Assembly: GCA_007129695.1 (NCBI GenBank)
Contig: SKVA01000096.1
Coordinates: 1-20,177, forward strand
DNA length: 20,177 bases
DNA from: Spirochaetaceae bacterium
Lineage (GTDB): Bacteria > Spirochaetota > Spirochaetia > DSM-27196 > SLST01
Reading direction: 5' to 3'
Below, piece by piece: positions 7,435-13,553 of the stretch (positions within the stretch are counted from its first letter, which is position 1; the number at the start of each line of letters is the position of its first letter). Made by a program: the position numbers and the translations under genes. The notes beneath the pieces are model-generated. The model did not search any database. It worked only from the letters and a program-made list of their open reading frames with translations, and was not told where the DNA came from.

Positions 7435-8538
7435 ATGTCGACGAATCCACCGCAGTTTCACGATCGCGCAACGACTGGTCGCATGATGTGGGCAGTCGCG
7501 CTGTCGCTCCTGCCGGCAGCCGGTTGGGGAGTCTACCGGTACGGGACACCCGCGCTGTCTGTCATCGTGGTGGCGGTCGGTGCCGCGGTCATCAGCGAGG
7601 GCGTGATCGGCCTGATCCGGCGTCGACCGACGCTTCGCGACGGTAGCGCCGTGCTTGCAGGGTTGCTGATCGGAATGGCGATGCCGCCCTGGGTCGGTCT
7701 GCACGTGCCCGTGACCGCTGCGATCTTTGCGATGCTCGTCGTGAAGTGGAGCTTCGGTGGCCTTGGCGGAAACTGGATGAACGCCGCCGCCGGCGGGCTG
7801 GTCTTTGCGTTCTACTCGTGGAACCGTCAGATGACTGGAACCGGAGTCGATGGAGAGTCTTCGGCGACCGTTCTTACCACGGTTCGTGGCGCGCTCGAGA
7901 CCGCATCCGGCCCGGTCGGTGGACCCGTCGGTCTGTTGCGGGCGGTCGGTTACCCCGTTTCGAGCGTCGACGTGTCGGTCACCGATTGGATGAACGCACG
8001 CGTTCTGACCGTCGTGGGCGCGAATCTGCCGGGCGGCTATGTCGATCTCTTCCTGGGGTACGTCGATGGTGCGATCGGCGACGGGTCGGTCGCGCTGATT
8101 CTGATCGGCACTATCGCGCTCGTCGCGACGCGGGTCATTCGCTGGGAGATCCCCGCCGCCTACTTCGCGTCGTACGCGATCGTGACACGGATCTTCGGCG
8201 GGTTGGTGTTCGACGACGGGTACATGGCCGGCGATGTGCTGTTCCATACGCTATCCGGCGGCGTGGTGTTCGCGATGTTCTACCTGGCCCCCGACCTGAG
8301 CAGCGCTCCGACCAATCGGTCGGCGATGCTGGTCTACGGAGCGGGAGTCGGCGTGCTGACGTTTCTGTTCCGCTTCTACGGTGCGTATCCCGGAAGCGGA
8401 GCGTTCGCGGTGCTGGTCATGAACACCCTTGTTCCGCTGCTGAACCGCGGGTTCCGGCCACGCCGATTCGGGACTCGACGCCGCCGCGACCCGGGCGGTG
8501 GTGTGCGTGCGATTGCCGGCGCCGGGAGGAAACCGTGA
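7435..8538 (+). CDS. rnfD: Rnf electron transport complex subunit RnfD (NqrB-like)
   Basis: This is a 367-residue polytopic membrane subunit homologous to NqrB. Family features in order: ALSLLPAAGWGVYRYG at 22-37, LRDGSAVLAGLLIGMAMPPW at 67-86, GNWMNAAAGGLVF at 112-124, a flavinylation site ESSATVL at 141-147 where Thr145 is the expected covalent FMN carrier, DLFLGYVDGAIGDGS at 204-218, WEIPAAYF at 237-244, YLAPDLSSAPTN at 283-294, and SGAFAVLVMNTLVPLLNR at 321-338. About 8-10 membrane helices are apparent. The Arg-rich tail after 339 is somewhat longer than usual. RnfD passes electrons within the membrane and is thought to take part in ion translocation. The alternative start is ATG 7420. 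The stop overlaps the GTG of the next small gene. Confidence 0.92.
   Translation: MSTNPPQFHDRATTGRMMWAVALSLLPAAGWGVYRYGTPALSVIVVAVGAAVISEGVIGLIRRRPTLRDGSAVLAGLLIGMAMPPWVGLHVPVTAAIFAMLVVKWSFGGLGGNWMNAAAGGLVFAFYSWNRQMTGTGVDGESSATVLTTVRGALETASGPVGGPVGLLRAVGYPVSSVDVSVTDWMNARVLTVVGANLPGGYVDLFLGYVDGAIGDGSVALILIGTIALVATRVIRWEIPAAYFASYAIVTRIFGGLVFDDGYMAGDVLFHTLSGGVVFAMFYLAPDLSSAPTNRSAMLVYGAGVGVLTFLFRFYGAYPGSGAFAVLVMNTLVPLLNRGFRPRRFGTRRRRDPGGGVRAIAGAGRKP
8524..8530 (+). promoter_or_regulatory. Strong ribosome binding site of the mini-rnfG gene
   Basis: GGGAGGA lies 4 nt before the GTG at 8535. It is good evidence that the 49-codon frame is translated. Confidence 0.7.
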
Positions 8539-8684
8539 ACGAAGGCGCTCGAAGGGTCGGTACCGTCACCCTGGTGGTCGTGATTGTAGCGCTCATCATC
8601 TCGCTGGTCGCGCTTCTGCTGTCGGGGCGCCTGGAGTCGACCGCCGAACTGGATGCTTCGCGCCTCGCGTGGAGGGCCCCTTGA
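8535..8684 (+). CDS. Single-helix 49-residue protein in the rnfG slot (reduced RnfG without FMN domain)
   Basis: The frame starts with GTG 8535 inside the rnfD stop (GTGA), has GGGAGGA 4 nt upstream, and ends at TGA 8682-8684, overlapping the TTG start of rnfE. It encodes 49 residues: a short basic N-terminus (MNEGARRVG), one hydrophobic helix at about 10-30 (VTLVVVIVALIISLVALLLS), then GRLESTAELDASRLAWRAP. In Rnf operons ordered C-D-G-E-A this is exactly the place of rnfG. The helix resembles the N-terminal anchor of RnfG, which normally continues for about 150 residues into an FMN-binding domain with a flavinylated Thr. That domain is absent and no DNA is left for it. I infer a reduced RnfG acting as a membrane anchor or assembly subunit. 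An unrelated small membrane protein that replaced RnfG is the alternative. Confidence 0.7.
   Translation: MNEGARRVGTVTLVVVIVALIISLVALLLSGRLESTAELDASRLAWRAP
8671..8676 (+). promoter_or_regulatory. Ribosome binding site deciding the TTG start of rnfE
   Basis: GGAGGG lies 4 nt before TTG 8681. It supports this unusual start rather than the much earlier open frame from 8498, which runs antiparallel to no known RnfE sequence and covers the mini-rnfG gene. Confidence 0.65.
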
Positions 8685-9367
8685 CCGGCCTGCCGCGCGG
8701 TGTCTTCCGCGAGAACCCCGTTATCGTCCTCACGGTGGGGCTGTGCCCGTCGCTCGCGGTTGCGACGCACGCGATCTACCCGCTGGTCCTGGGCGTCGTG
8801 CTAACGCTGGTCCTGGTCCTGAGCGCTGGCACGCTCGTTCTGCTTCGCGAGCTGATCGACCGGCGCATCCGCTTTCCGGTGGTCCTTGCTGTTGTCGCCG
8901 GCTTCGTGTCGATCGCCGATCTCATCGTCCAGGCGTACGCTCCTGACCTTTCCGCGGCGCTTGGGATCTACGTGCCGCTTCTTGCGATCAACTCGCTCAT
9001 CCTCACCGGTGGGTTCGCGGCCGTCCGGTCCGACGGGGAGCCTGCCGGAGATATCGTCCGCGATGCGGTCGGGACCGGTATAGGGTTCCTGCTCGGCCTG
9101 ACCCTCATCGGCACCGTTCGCGAGATCATCGGAAGCGGCACGCTGACGTTCTTTGCGGTCGGATCGTTCGACGGCGTCATACGATTCGCCGTCGAACCAT
9201 CCGGTGTCGCCGCGTTCGCGCTTCCGGCAGGCGCTTTTCTGGTGGTCGGATACACCATGGCGCTTCACGCGTACTGCGATGCGCGAAGGGTGCTTCGCGC
9301 GGCCCGCCCGGCCGACGCGCCCGATCCCGAGCTCCAGCCCGATCCCGACCCCCAGGAGCGCATGTGA
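8681..9367 (+). CDS. rnfE: Rnf electron transport complex subunit RnfE (NqrD-like), second cluster Cys replaced by Ser
   Basis: This is a 228-residue membrane subunit of the RnfA/RnfE/NqrD/NqrE family. N-terminal RENPVIVLTVGLCPSLAV (10-27) matches the family and contains Cys22, one expected ligand of the intramembrane 2Fe-2S cluster. Six helices are apparent. VVAGFVSIADLIVQAYAP (71-88) and LGIYVPLLAINSLIL (94-108) also align well, but the family NC motif is NS here: Ser105 (TCG, 8993-8995) replaces the second cysteine ligand. The following GRAEAFA consensus is TGGFAAV. VREIIGSGTL (147-155) is typical. The tail is Pro/Asp-rich. The start is TTG with GGAGGG upstream, overlapping the mini-rnfG stop. 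The stop overlaps the GTG of rnfA. Loss of the ligand suggests a changed or missing cluster. Confidence 0.9.
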   Translation: MTGLPRGVFRENPVIVLTVGLCPSLAVATHAIYPLVLGVVLTLVLVLSAGTLVLLRELIDRRIRFPVVLAVVAGFVSIADLIVQAYAPDLSAALGIYVPLLAINSLILTGGFAAVRSDGEPAGDIVRDAVGTGIGFLLGLTLIGTVREIIGSGTLTFFAVGSFDGVIRFAVEPSGVAAFALPAGAFLVVGYTMALHAYCDARRVLRAARPADAPDPELQPDPDPQERM

Positions 9368-9954
9368 GCACGATCGCTGTCGTATTGACATTCGTTCTGG
9401 CGTCGAACATCGTGCTCGACCGGTTCCTTGGTTTCTGCCTGATCATCGACGGCGAGGCCGCGCTGGGGCGCATAGTGCGGGTCGGCGCGATCATGACGGT
9501 ACTGATTCCGGTGACGACAGCAGCGACGTGGCTGGCGGGCAGCCTGATCCTCGGCCCGCTCGGCCTGTGGTTTCTCCGGACGCTCGTCTACGTCTTCGCG
9601 GTCTATGGACTCGTCTCGGCGATCGATCACGGGCTGCGCGTAGCGTTGCCTTCGGTGCACGCGGTTGTATCGGATGACCTGATGGTTGTGGCAATGAACA
9701 GTTCGGTGCTCGGGGTCTCCCTGATCGTCACCGAGGTCGGACTCGGGTTCGCCCACAGCGTCGCTGCCGCGGCTGCGTCCGGGGTGGGTTTCGTGCTCGT
9801 CGCGTCGATCGTCGCGTCGATCGTTGCGCAGATCGAAACCGAGTGGGTACCCGCTCGTCTGCGCGGAAGGCCGATCACGTTCGTCACGCTCGGGCTCGTC
9901 GCGCTAGCGTTCGCAGCGTTCGACCAGGGATTCCTGTCGAACCTGCTCCGGTAG
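9364..9954 (+). CDS. rnfA: Rnf electron transport complex subunit RnfA (NqrE-like), second cluster Cys replaced by Ser
   Basis: This is a 196-residue membrane subunit with six likely helices. It has NIVLDRFLGFCLII (15-28), where Cys25 matches the first 2Fe-2S ligand, although the usual ICPFLG context reads FCLIID. The segment LGPLGLWFLRTLVYVFAVYGLVSAIDH (63-89) follows the family. The conserved TTNCAVLGV motif reads AMNSSVLGVSL (110-120), so Ser113 (AGT, 9700-9702) replaces the second ligand, just as in RnfE. The C-terminal RGRPITFVTLGLVALAFAAF matches the RnfA end. GTG 9364 lies in the rnfE stop, with AGGAG 5 nt upstream. It is the last gene of the operon; rnfB, which often comes next in C-D-G-E-A-B operons, is not there. 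Confidence 0.9.
   Translation: MSTIAVVLTFVLASNIVLDRFLGFCLIIDGEAALGRIVRVGAIMTVLIPVTTAATWLAGSLILGPLGLWFLRTLVYVFAVYGLVSAIDHGLRVALPSVHAVVSDDLMVVAMNSSVLGVSLIVTEVGLGFAHSVAAAAASGVGFVLVASIVASIVAQIETEWVPARLRGRPITFVTLGLVALAFAAFDQGFLSNLLR
9799..9822 (+). repeat. 12-bp tandem duplication inside rnfA
   Basis: GTCGCGTCGATC occurs twice in tandem, followed by a near-copy start (GTTGCG). It encodes VASIVASIVA within a membrane helix and keeps the frame. Confidence 0.8.
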
Positions 9955-9965
9955 TCCTTGGCCCA

Positions 9966-9994
9966 TTTACAAGCAGTCGACGGGGCGGTAGAAT
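9966..9994 (+). promoter_or_regulatory. Sigma70-type promoter of the GH57 gene
   Basis: TTTACA (9966-9971), exactly 17 bp, then TAGAAT (9989-9994). It lies just after the rnfA stop and gives a leader of about 60 nt before the GH57 start. A TACACT at 9998-10003 is a possible second -10. This makes the GH57 gene a separate transcription unit from the Rnf operon. No terminator hairpin is visible between them. Confidence 0.65.
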
Positions 9995-10061
9995 CGCTAC
10001 ACTGGCGGGTCAACGGCTCTCCGTGCCACCGGCCAAGCCACGCGATACCAGTGGGATGGCG

Positions 10062-12083
10062 ATGAAGAAGGCCAGGCTCATCCTTGGTTCGACGAACAGT
10101 CTGCCCGTCGGTGCCAGCGATGACGAGATAGAACACGTATACCAGACCTCGCTCAAGCCCTACCTGCGCGTGCTCTACCATGCACCCCAGATTCCCGTGA
10201 CGCTTCACTACTCGGGACAGCTGCTCCAGTGGCTCGAGAAGTACCACTCCGAGTACACTGACGTCCTGTCGGAGATGATCACCCGCAAGCAGTGCGAGAT
10301 CCTCGGCGGCGGTTTCTACGACCCGGTTCTGAGCCTGATACCCCGGCTCGACCGGCTTGGGCAGATCGAAAGCCTCACGACCTATCTCCGCAAGCGGTTC
10401 GGACGCAGGCCTCGAGGCACGTGGATAACCGAGCACGTATGGGAGCCTAGTCTTGCGAGCACGCTGCGCTCGAGCGGGATGGAGTACGTCTTCCTTGACG
10501 ACTACCACTTCCTGACCGCCGGGATGCGTGATGAAGACCTGTGCCGCCCGTGCCTCACCGAGGATCAGGGCAAGACGATCGTCGTGTTCCCGGTCTGTCA
10601 CGACCTCAAACTCCTCGCGCGAACCGAACCGCCCGAGCGTATCGTCGATTACCTGCGCGATAGATGCGACGATGACGGGTCGCGCGTGCACGTCCTGATC
10701 GACGACGGAGGTCGACGACTGCCTGAGCGATCGTCGTCACCGAGTCCGTGGCTCGAGCAGTTCGTCGAGCTGCTCAAGGAGAACCGCGAATGGATCGAGG
10801 TCGGGCTCCCATCTCAGTACGTGAAGGAGAGTCGGCCGCGTCGACGCGCCTACTTCCACTCCGCGGGGTCTGAGGAGCTGCTCTACTGGTCGATGACGCC
10901 CGACCAGCAGGACTCCTACTCGAGCGTGCGCGACAACGCATCCAACGGAAGCAACGGATACATGATCGGCGGCCACTTCCGGCAGTTTCTGACGAGGTAC
11001 GCCGAAAGCAACCAGATGTACGCGAAGATGCAGTACACGCATGTGCTCGTGAATCAGATCCGTGGCGACAAGTACCGAAAGCAGGCCGCTCGCGAGGAGC
11101 TGTGGCGCGGGCAGTGCCATAACGCGTACTGGCACGGACAGCACGGCGGGATCTACCAGGGACACCTGCGCAAGCAAGTCTACCGCGCGCTGATCGAGGC
11201 GGAGAAGAAGACCCGCGAGCGCGGCATATTCAGTCCGTCGATCGTAACCGTCGACTTCGATATGGACGGGCTCGACGAGTACCTCTATCAGGGTGCCGAT
11301 CTCAACGCGTACGTCCATCAGGTCGGCGGTATGCTGTTCGAACTAGACTACCTCCCGACGAGCTGGAACTACCTCGACACCTTCTCACGGCAACGCGAGA
11401 GCTATCACTCGACCGACGACCAGGCGCTCGGCTACGACCTGTACCCCCGTAGGGGCTTTGTCGACCACTTCCTTTCGTCTGACACGACCGTCGAGCAGTT
11501 CATCGCGGGGACCGCATCCGAGCGTGGCAACTTCACCGACGCGCTCTACGCGCGGTCGGTCGGCAAGCGCGACACCCAGCGACTCGATCTGTCCGCCGCC
11601 GGTTCGGTGCGCGCGAACGGCAAGGCCCGACTGCCGGTCGAGCTCGAGAAGCGGTACGAGTTCAAGCGCGGTATCATCGACCTGGAGTATACGATCAGAT
11701 GCACCGGCGACTCGAGACTCGAGGGTCTGTTTGCTCCCGAGATCAACCTGGCGTTCGAGTCGGCCGATCCGGACAGTCAGCGGATCTTCGTCCGCGGTGG
11801 ACGCCGTCGGCTTCAGGAGGTTGCCCCCGACGACAACGGGCACGATGCAGTGTCGGATATTCGCATCGAGGATCTGGCGAATCACACTGCGATCACCGTG
11901 ACGTTCCCCGAGTGCGACCCGTGGTGCTTTCCGGTCCGTACCGTCCGGCGAACCGGCGATGACGGCACGGAGACCCGGATAATCGAGTATCAGAGTACAT
12001 GCATCGTGCCACGGTTCGCGCTCAGCGTCGACCCGGGCGCGCGCGTGCAGGCCGCGATCAGAATCCGGTTTGAGAAGCTGTAG
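10062..12083 (+). CDS. GH57 family 4-alpha-glucanotransferase/alpha-amylase-like enzyme with altered HQP motif
   Basis: This is a 673-residue enzyme of glycoside hydrolase family 57, the kind that moves or hydrolyses alpha-1,4-glucan chains in the cytoplasm. Family regions in order: CEILGGGFYDPVLSLIP (78-94), GTWITEHVWEP (119-129) with Glu124 as expected nucleophile, EYVFLDDYHF (141-150), HVLIDDGG (210-217) with Asp214 as expected acid/base, and GQCHNAYWHGQHGGIY. The C-terminal half matches DUF1925/DUF1926, ending in an EINLAF segment and a YQSTCIVPRFAL strand. Region I is odd: HNHQP(V/L)G of active enzymes is TNSLPVG here, so both His at 11 and 13 are Thr and Ser. I chose ATG 10062 because MKKARLILG has the length of the Thermococcus enzyme N-terminus; ATG 10056 is possible. 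The frame is open to 9843, but that part overlaps rnfA. The tail overlaps the convergent gene by 26 bp. Confidence 0.88.
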   Translation: MKKARLILGSTNSLPVGASDDEIEHVYQTSLKPYLRVLYHAPQIPVTLHYSGQLLQWLEKYHSEYTDVLSEMITRKQCEILGGGFYDPVLSLIPRLDRLGQIESLTTYLRKRFGRRPRGTWITEHVWEPSLASTLRSSGMEYVFLDDYHFLTAGMRDEDLCRPCLTEDQGKTIVVFPVCHDLKLLARTEPPERIVDYLRDRCDDDGSRVHVLIDDGGRRLPERSSSPSPWLEQFVELLKENREWIEVGLPSQYVKESRPRRRAYFHSAGSEELLYWSMTPDQQDSYSSVRDNASNGSNGYMIGGHFRQFLTRYAESNQMYAKMQYTHVLVNQIRGDKYRKQAAREELWRGQCHNAYWHGQHGGIYQGHLRKQVYRALIEAEKKTRERGIFSPSIVTVDFDMDGLDEYLYQGADLNAYVHQVGGMLFELDYLPTSWNYLDTFSRQRESYHSTDDQALGYDLYPRRGFVDHFLSSDTTVEQFIAGTASERGNFTDALYARSVGKRDTQRLDLSAAGSVRANGKARLPVELEKRYEFKRGIIDLEYTIRCTGDSRLEGLFAPEINLAFESADPDSQRIFVRGGRRRLQEVAPDDNGHDAVSDIRIEDLANHTAITVTFPECDPWCFPVRTVRRTGDDGTETRIIEYQSTCIVPRFALSVDPGARVQAAIRIRFEKL

Positions 12084-13452
12084 CCGAGCCCGCGAGTTCG
12101 GCCAGAATGACGCGGATCCATGCCTGCGACTCCGCGTAGTGGTACTCCCTGGCTACCAGGAACTCCAGCAGAGCCTCACGCTTCTCGCCGATCGCGCGCA
12201 GCGCCTGACCCCGGTAGTAATGCGTCCGCGCGCGCAGATCCGTCGATAGCGGTAGCGACGCGAGCGCGTCGATCTGTTCTATCGCTTCTTCCCACGCGAA
12301 GAGCCTGATCGGGCCGTCGATGATCGTTCGCAAGCTGTACTCGACGCCCTGTGGATCGGCCAGACGGTCTTCGCGCAGAATCGGAGGGCCCTCGGGTAAC
12401 GTAGCCGGCACGCTTCGTTCGAGCAGCCGGTCTATCGCGCGCTCGGTATCGACGCCAACCGCTACCGGCTCCGGCACGAACCGCCGTGGGTCGGTCAGCG
12501 CGGTACCCGTCGTGAAGCCCGACTGCGGCCGCAGGAACGGCAGTGGGGTACCCCGCGCTACAACAGTCGGTGGCTGCACCGCGTCGACTTCCGGCTCGCG
12601 CGCGATTGCGGGCGCGGGCGCCGGCAGGCCGCCAACGTCGCTGTCGGGCGCCGCCGGTTCGGCTGCGCGGGCGGGGGTCGGTCGCGGCGTCGGTGGACGA
12701 GCCGTCTCCGGTAGAGGGATCGTTACCGACTGGACCGTCGCGTTTTCTCCGGGTCGCACCGTCACGGCGCCGTCGATAACCTCTTGCGCATCGAACGCCG
12801 CGTAGTAGTATCCGATCCCGGGAACCGGGAGGTCGTCAATCGATCCCAGACGCGAGTCAATGCGTCGGAACAGAGACGCCCCGGCCAGGTCTGTCGCCAC
12901 CCGAATCGGCGATGTCGAACGGTACACCGCGATCATCCGGTCGGTCCGGTCGGCGGCGATTGCGACGGTGATCGAGCCCTCCGGCGTCGCTGTTCCGGCG
13001 ATCGACGTGACCCGCGCCGGGCCGTCGACCTCGGGTGGAGTGGTGATGTCCACCGGTCGCAGCGTGGAGTTGCGCCCCGGAACGATCGACCGGAAGGCCG
13101 TTCCGTCGGCGTCGGTCGCGACGACCGCATAGTGATACGACCCCGCCTGGGGCGGTACGTCGATGAACGACGACACGTCGGCTGCCACGATGCCGACGAC
13201 CTCCGCGTGCTCGAACGAGTCGTCTGCGAACTCGGTGGTCGAGCGATATACGATCGTGTTGCCCGCGGTGTCGGCGGGCACCCATGAGAGCCGGATCTGC
13301 GGCTCCCGAATAGAAACGCGCAGTCGCGCGACCATCGTCGACCGGCTCTGATCCGTTGCGCCGCCGGTCTGCGCGGACACGATGCCGGTGAGCGCTGCGA
13401 TGAGCGCAAGAACGAGCAGCTGACGGGTCGCGGAGAGCCGGCGGTTCACCAT
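12058..13452 (-). CDS. Exported protein with two FN3-like domains, Pro-rich linker and TPR-like C-terminus
   Basis: This is a 464-residue protein. A signal peptide is at 1-27 (ending TGIVSAQ), so it is exported to the periplasm or envelope. Two repeated beta-sandwich-like units follow: about 45-140 (IRLSWVPADTAGNTIVYRS, then SYHYAVVATDADG) and about 145-250 (ITVAIAADRTDRMIAVYRS, then GIGYYYAAFDAQEV). Both share a VYRS strand and a Y-Y-A-V/A strand, which is the fibronectin type III pattern. Residues about 253-310 are Pro/Ala-rich and disordered-looking. The C-terminus (about 385-460, THYYRGQALRAIGEKREALLEFL) looks like one or two TPR helices. Function is unknown; a scaffold role in the envelope is inferred. 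The -10 box lies 6 nt from the ATG and there is no Shine-Dalgarno. It converges with and overlaps the GH57 gene end. Confidence 0.7.
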   Translation of the reverse strand: MVNRRLSATRQLLVLALIAALTGIVSAQTGGATDQSRSTMVARLRVSIREPQIRLSWVPADTAGNTIVYRSTTEFADDSFEHAEVVGIVAADVSSFIDVPPQAGSYHYAVVATDADGTAFRSIVPGRNSTLRPVDITTPPEVDGPARVTSIAGTATPEGSITVAIAADRTDRMIAVYRSTSPIRVATDLAGASLFRRIDSRLGSIDDLPVPGIGYYYAAFDAQEVIDGAVTVRPGENATVQSVTIPLPETARPPTPRPTPARAAEPAAPDSDVGGLPAPAPAIAREPEVDAVQPPTVVARGTPLPFLRPQSGFTTGTALTDPRRFVPEPVAVGVDTERAIDRLLERSVPATLPEGPPILREDRLADPQGVEYSLRTIIDGPIRLFAWEEAIEQIDALASLPLSTDLRARTHYYRGQALRAIGEKREALLEFLVAREYHYAESQAWIRVILAELAGSATASQTGF

Positions 13453-13458
13453 TCACTC

Positions 13459-13488
13459 ATAATAATCGGTACATCGGGTCGCCCGCAA
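13459..13488 (-). promoter_or_regulatory. Promoter of the FN3/TPR gene; probable leaderless mRNA
   Basis: On the - strand, TTGCGG (13483-13488), 18 bp, then TATTAT (13459-13464, 5 of 6 consensus). Only GAGTGA separates it from the ATG at 13452, so transcription would start at the start codon. The divergent prfB promoter lies about 20 bp away. Confidence 0.5.
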
Positions 13489-13504
13489 CAGTACTCCCCG
13501 CAGG

Positions 13505-13533
13505 GTGACGCGGCGGGCCTCATTCACTATACT
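13505..13533 (+). promoter_or_regulatory. Sigma70-type promoter of prfB
   Basis: GTGACG (13505-13510), 17 bp, TATACT (13528-13533). The -10 is strong and the -35 matches 4 of 6. It is followed by GGAGG at 13545-13549, 4 nt before the ATG at 13554. It likely drives the run of genes to the right edge. Confidence 0.6.
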
Positions 13534-13553
13534 CGCGGAAGACCGGAGGCAAT

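Noticed and set aside
7330..8247. Long open frame on the - strand (305 codons) opposite rnfD
   Set aside because: Its product is rich in His, Arg, Asp and Gln with no hydrophobic core. It lies antisense to a clear rnfD and is a GC-codon shadow.
8498..8680. N-terminal extension of the rnfE frame
   Set aside because: It covers the mini-rnfG gene and reads as Arg/Gly-rich sequence. A ribosome binding site and family length support TTG 8681.
8535..8684. Sequencing frameshift as the cause of the short RnfG
   Set aside because: rnfE begins at the mini-gene stop with its own ribosome binding site, so no DNA remains that could encode the missing FMN domain in any frame.
9843..10061. N-terminal extension of the GH57 frame into rnfA
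   Set aside because: It overlaps the end of rnfA and the GH57 promoter, and its translation has no GH57 similarity.
12083..12102. Inverted repeat GCCGA...TCGGC as a terminator of the GH57 gene
   Set aside because: Only a 5-bp stem with a 10-nt loop, no T tract, and it lies inside the coding end of the convergent gene.
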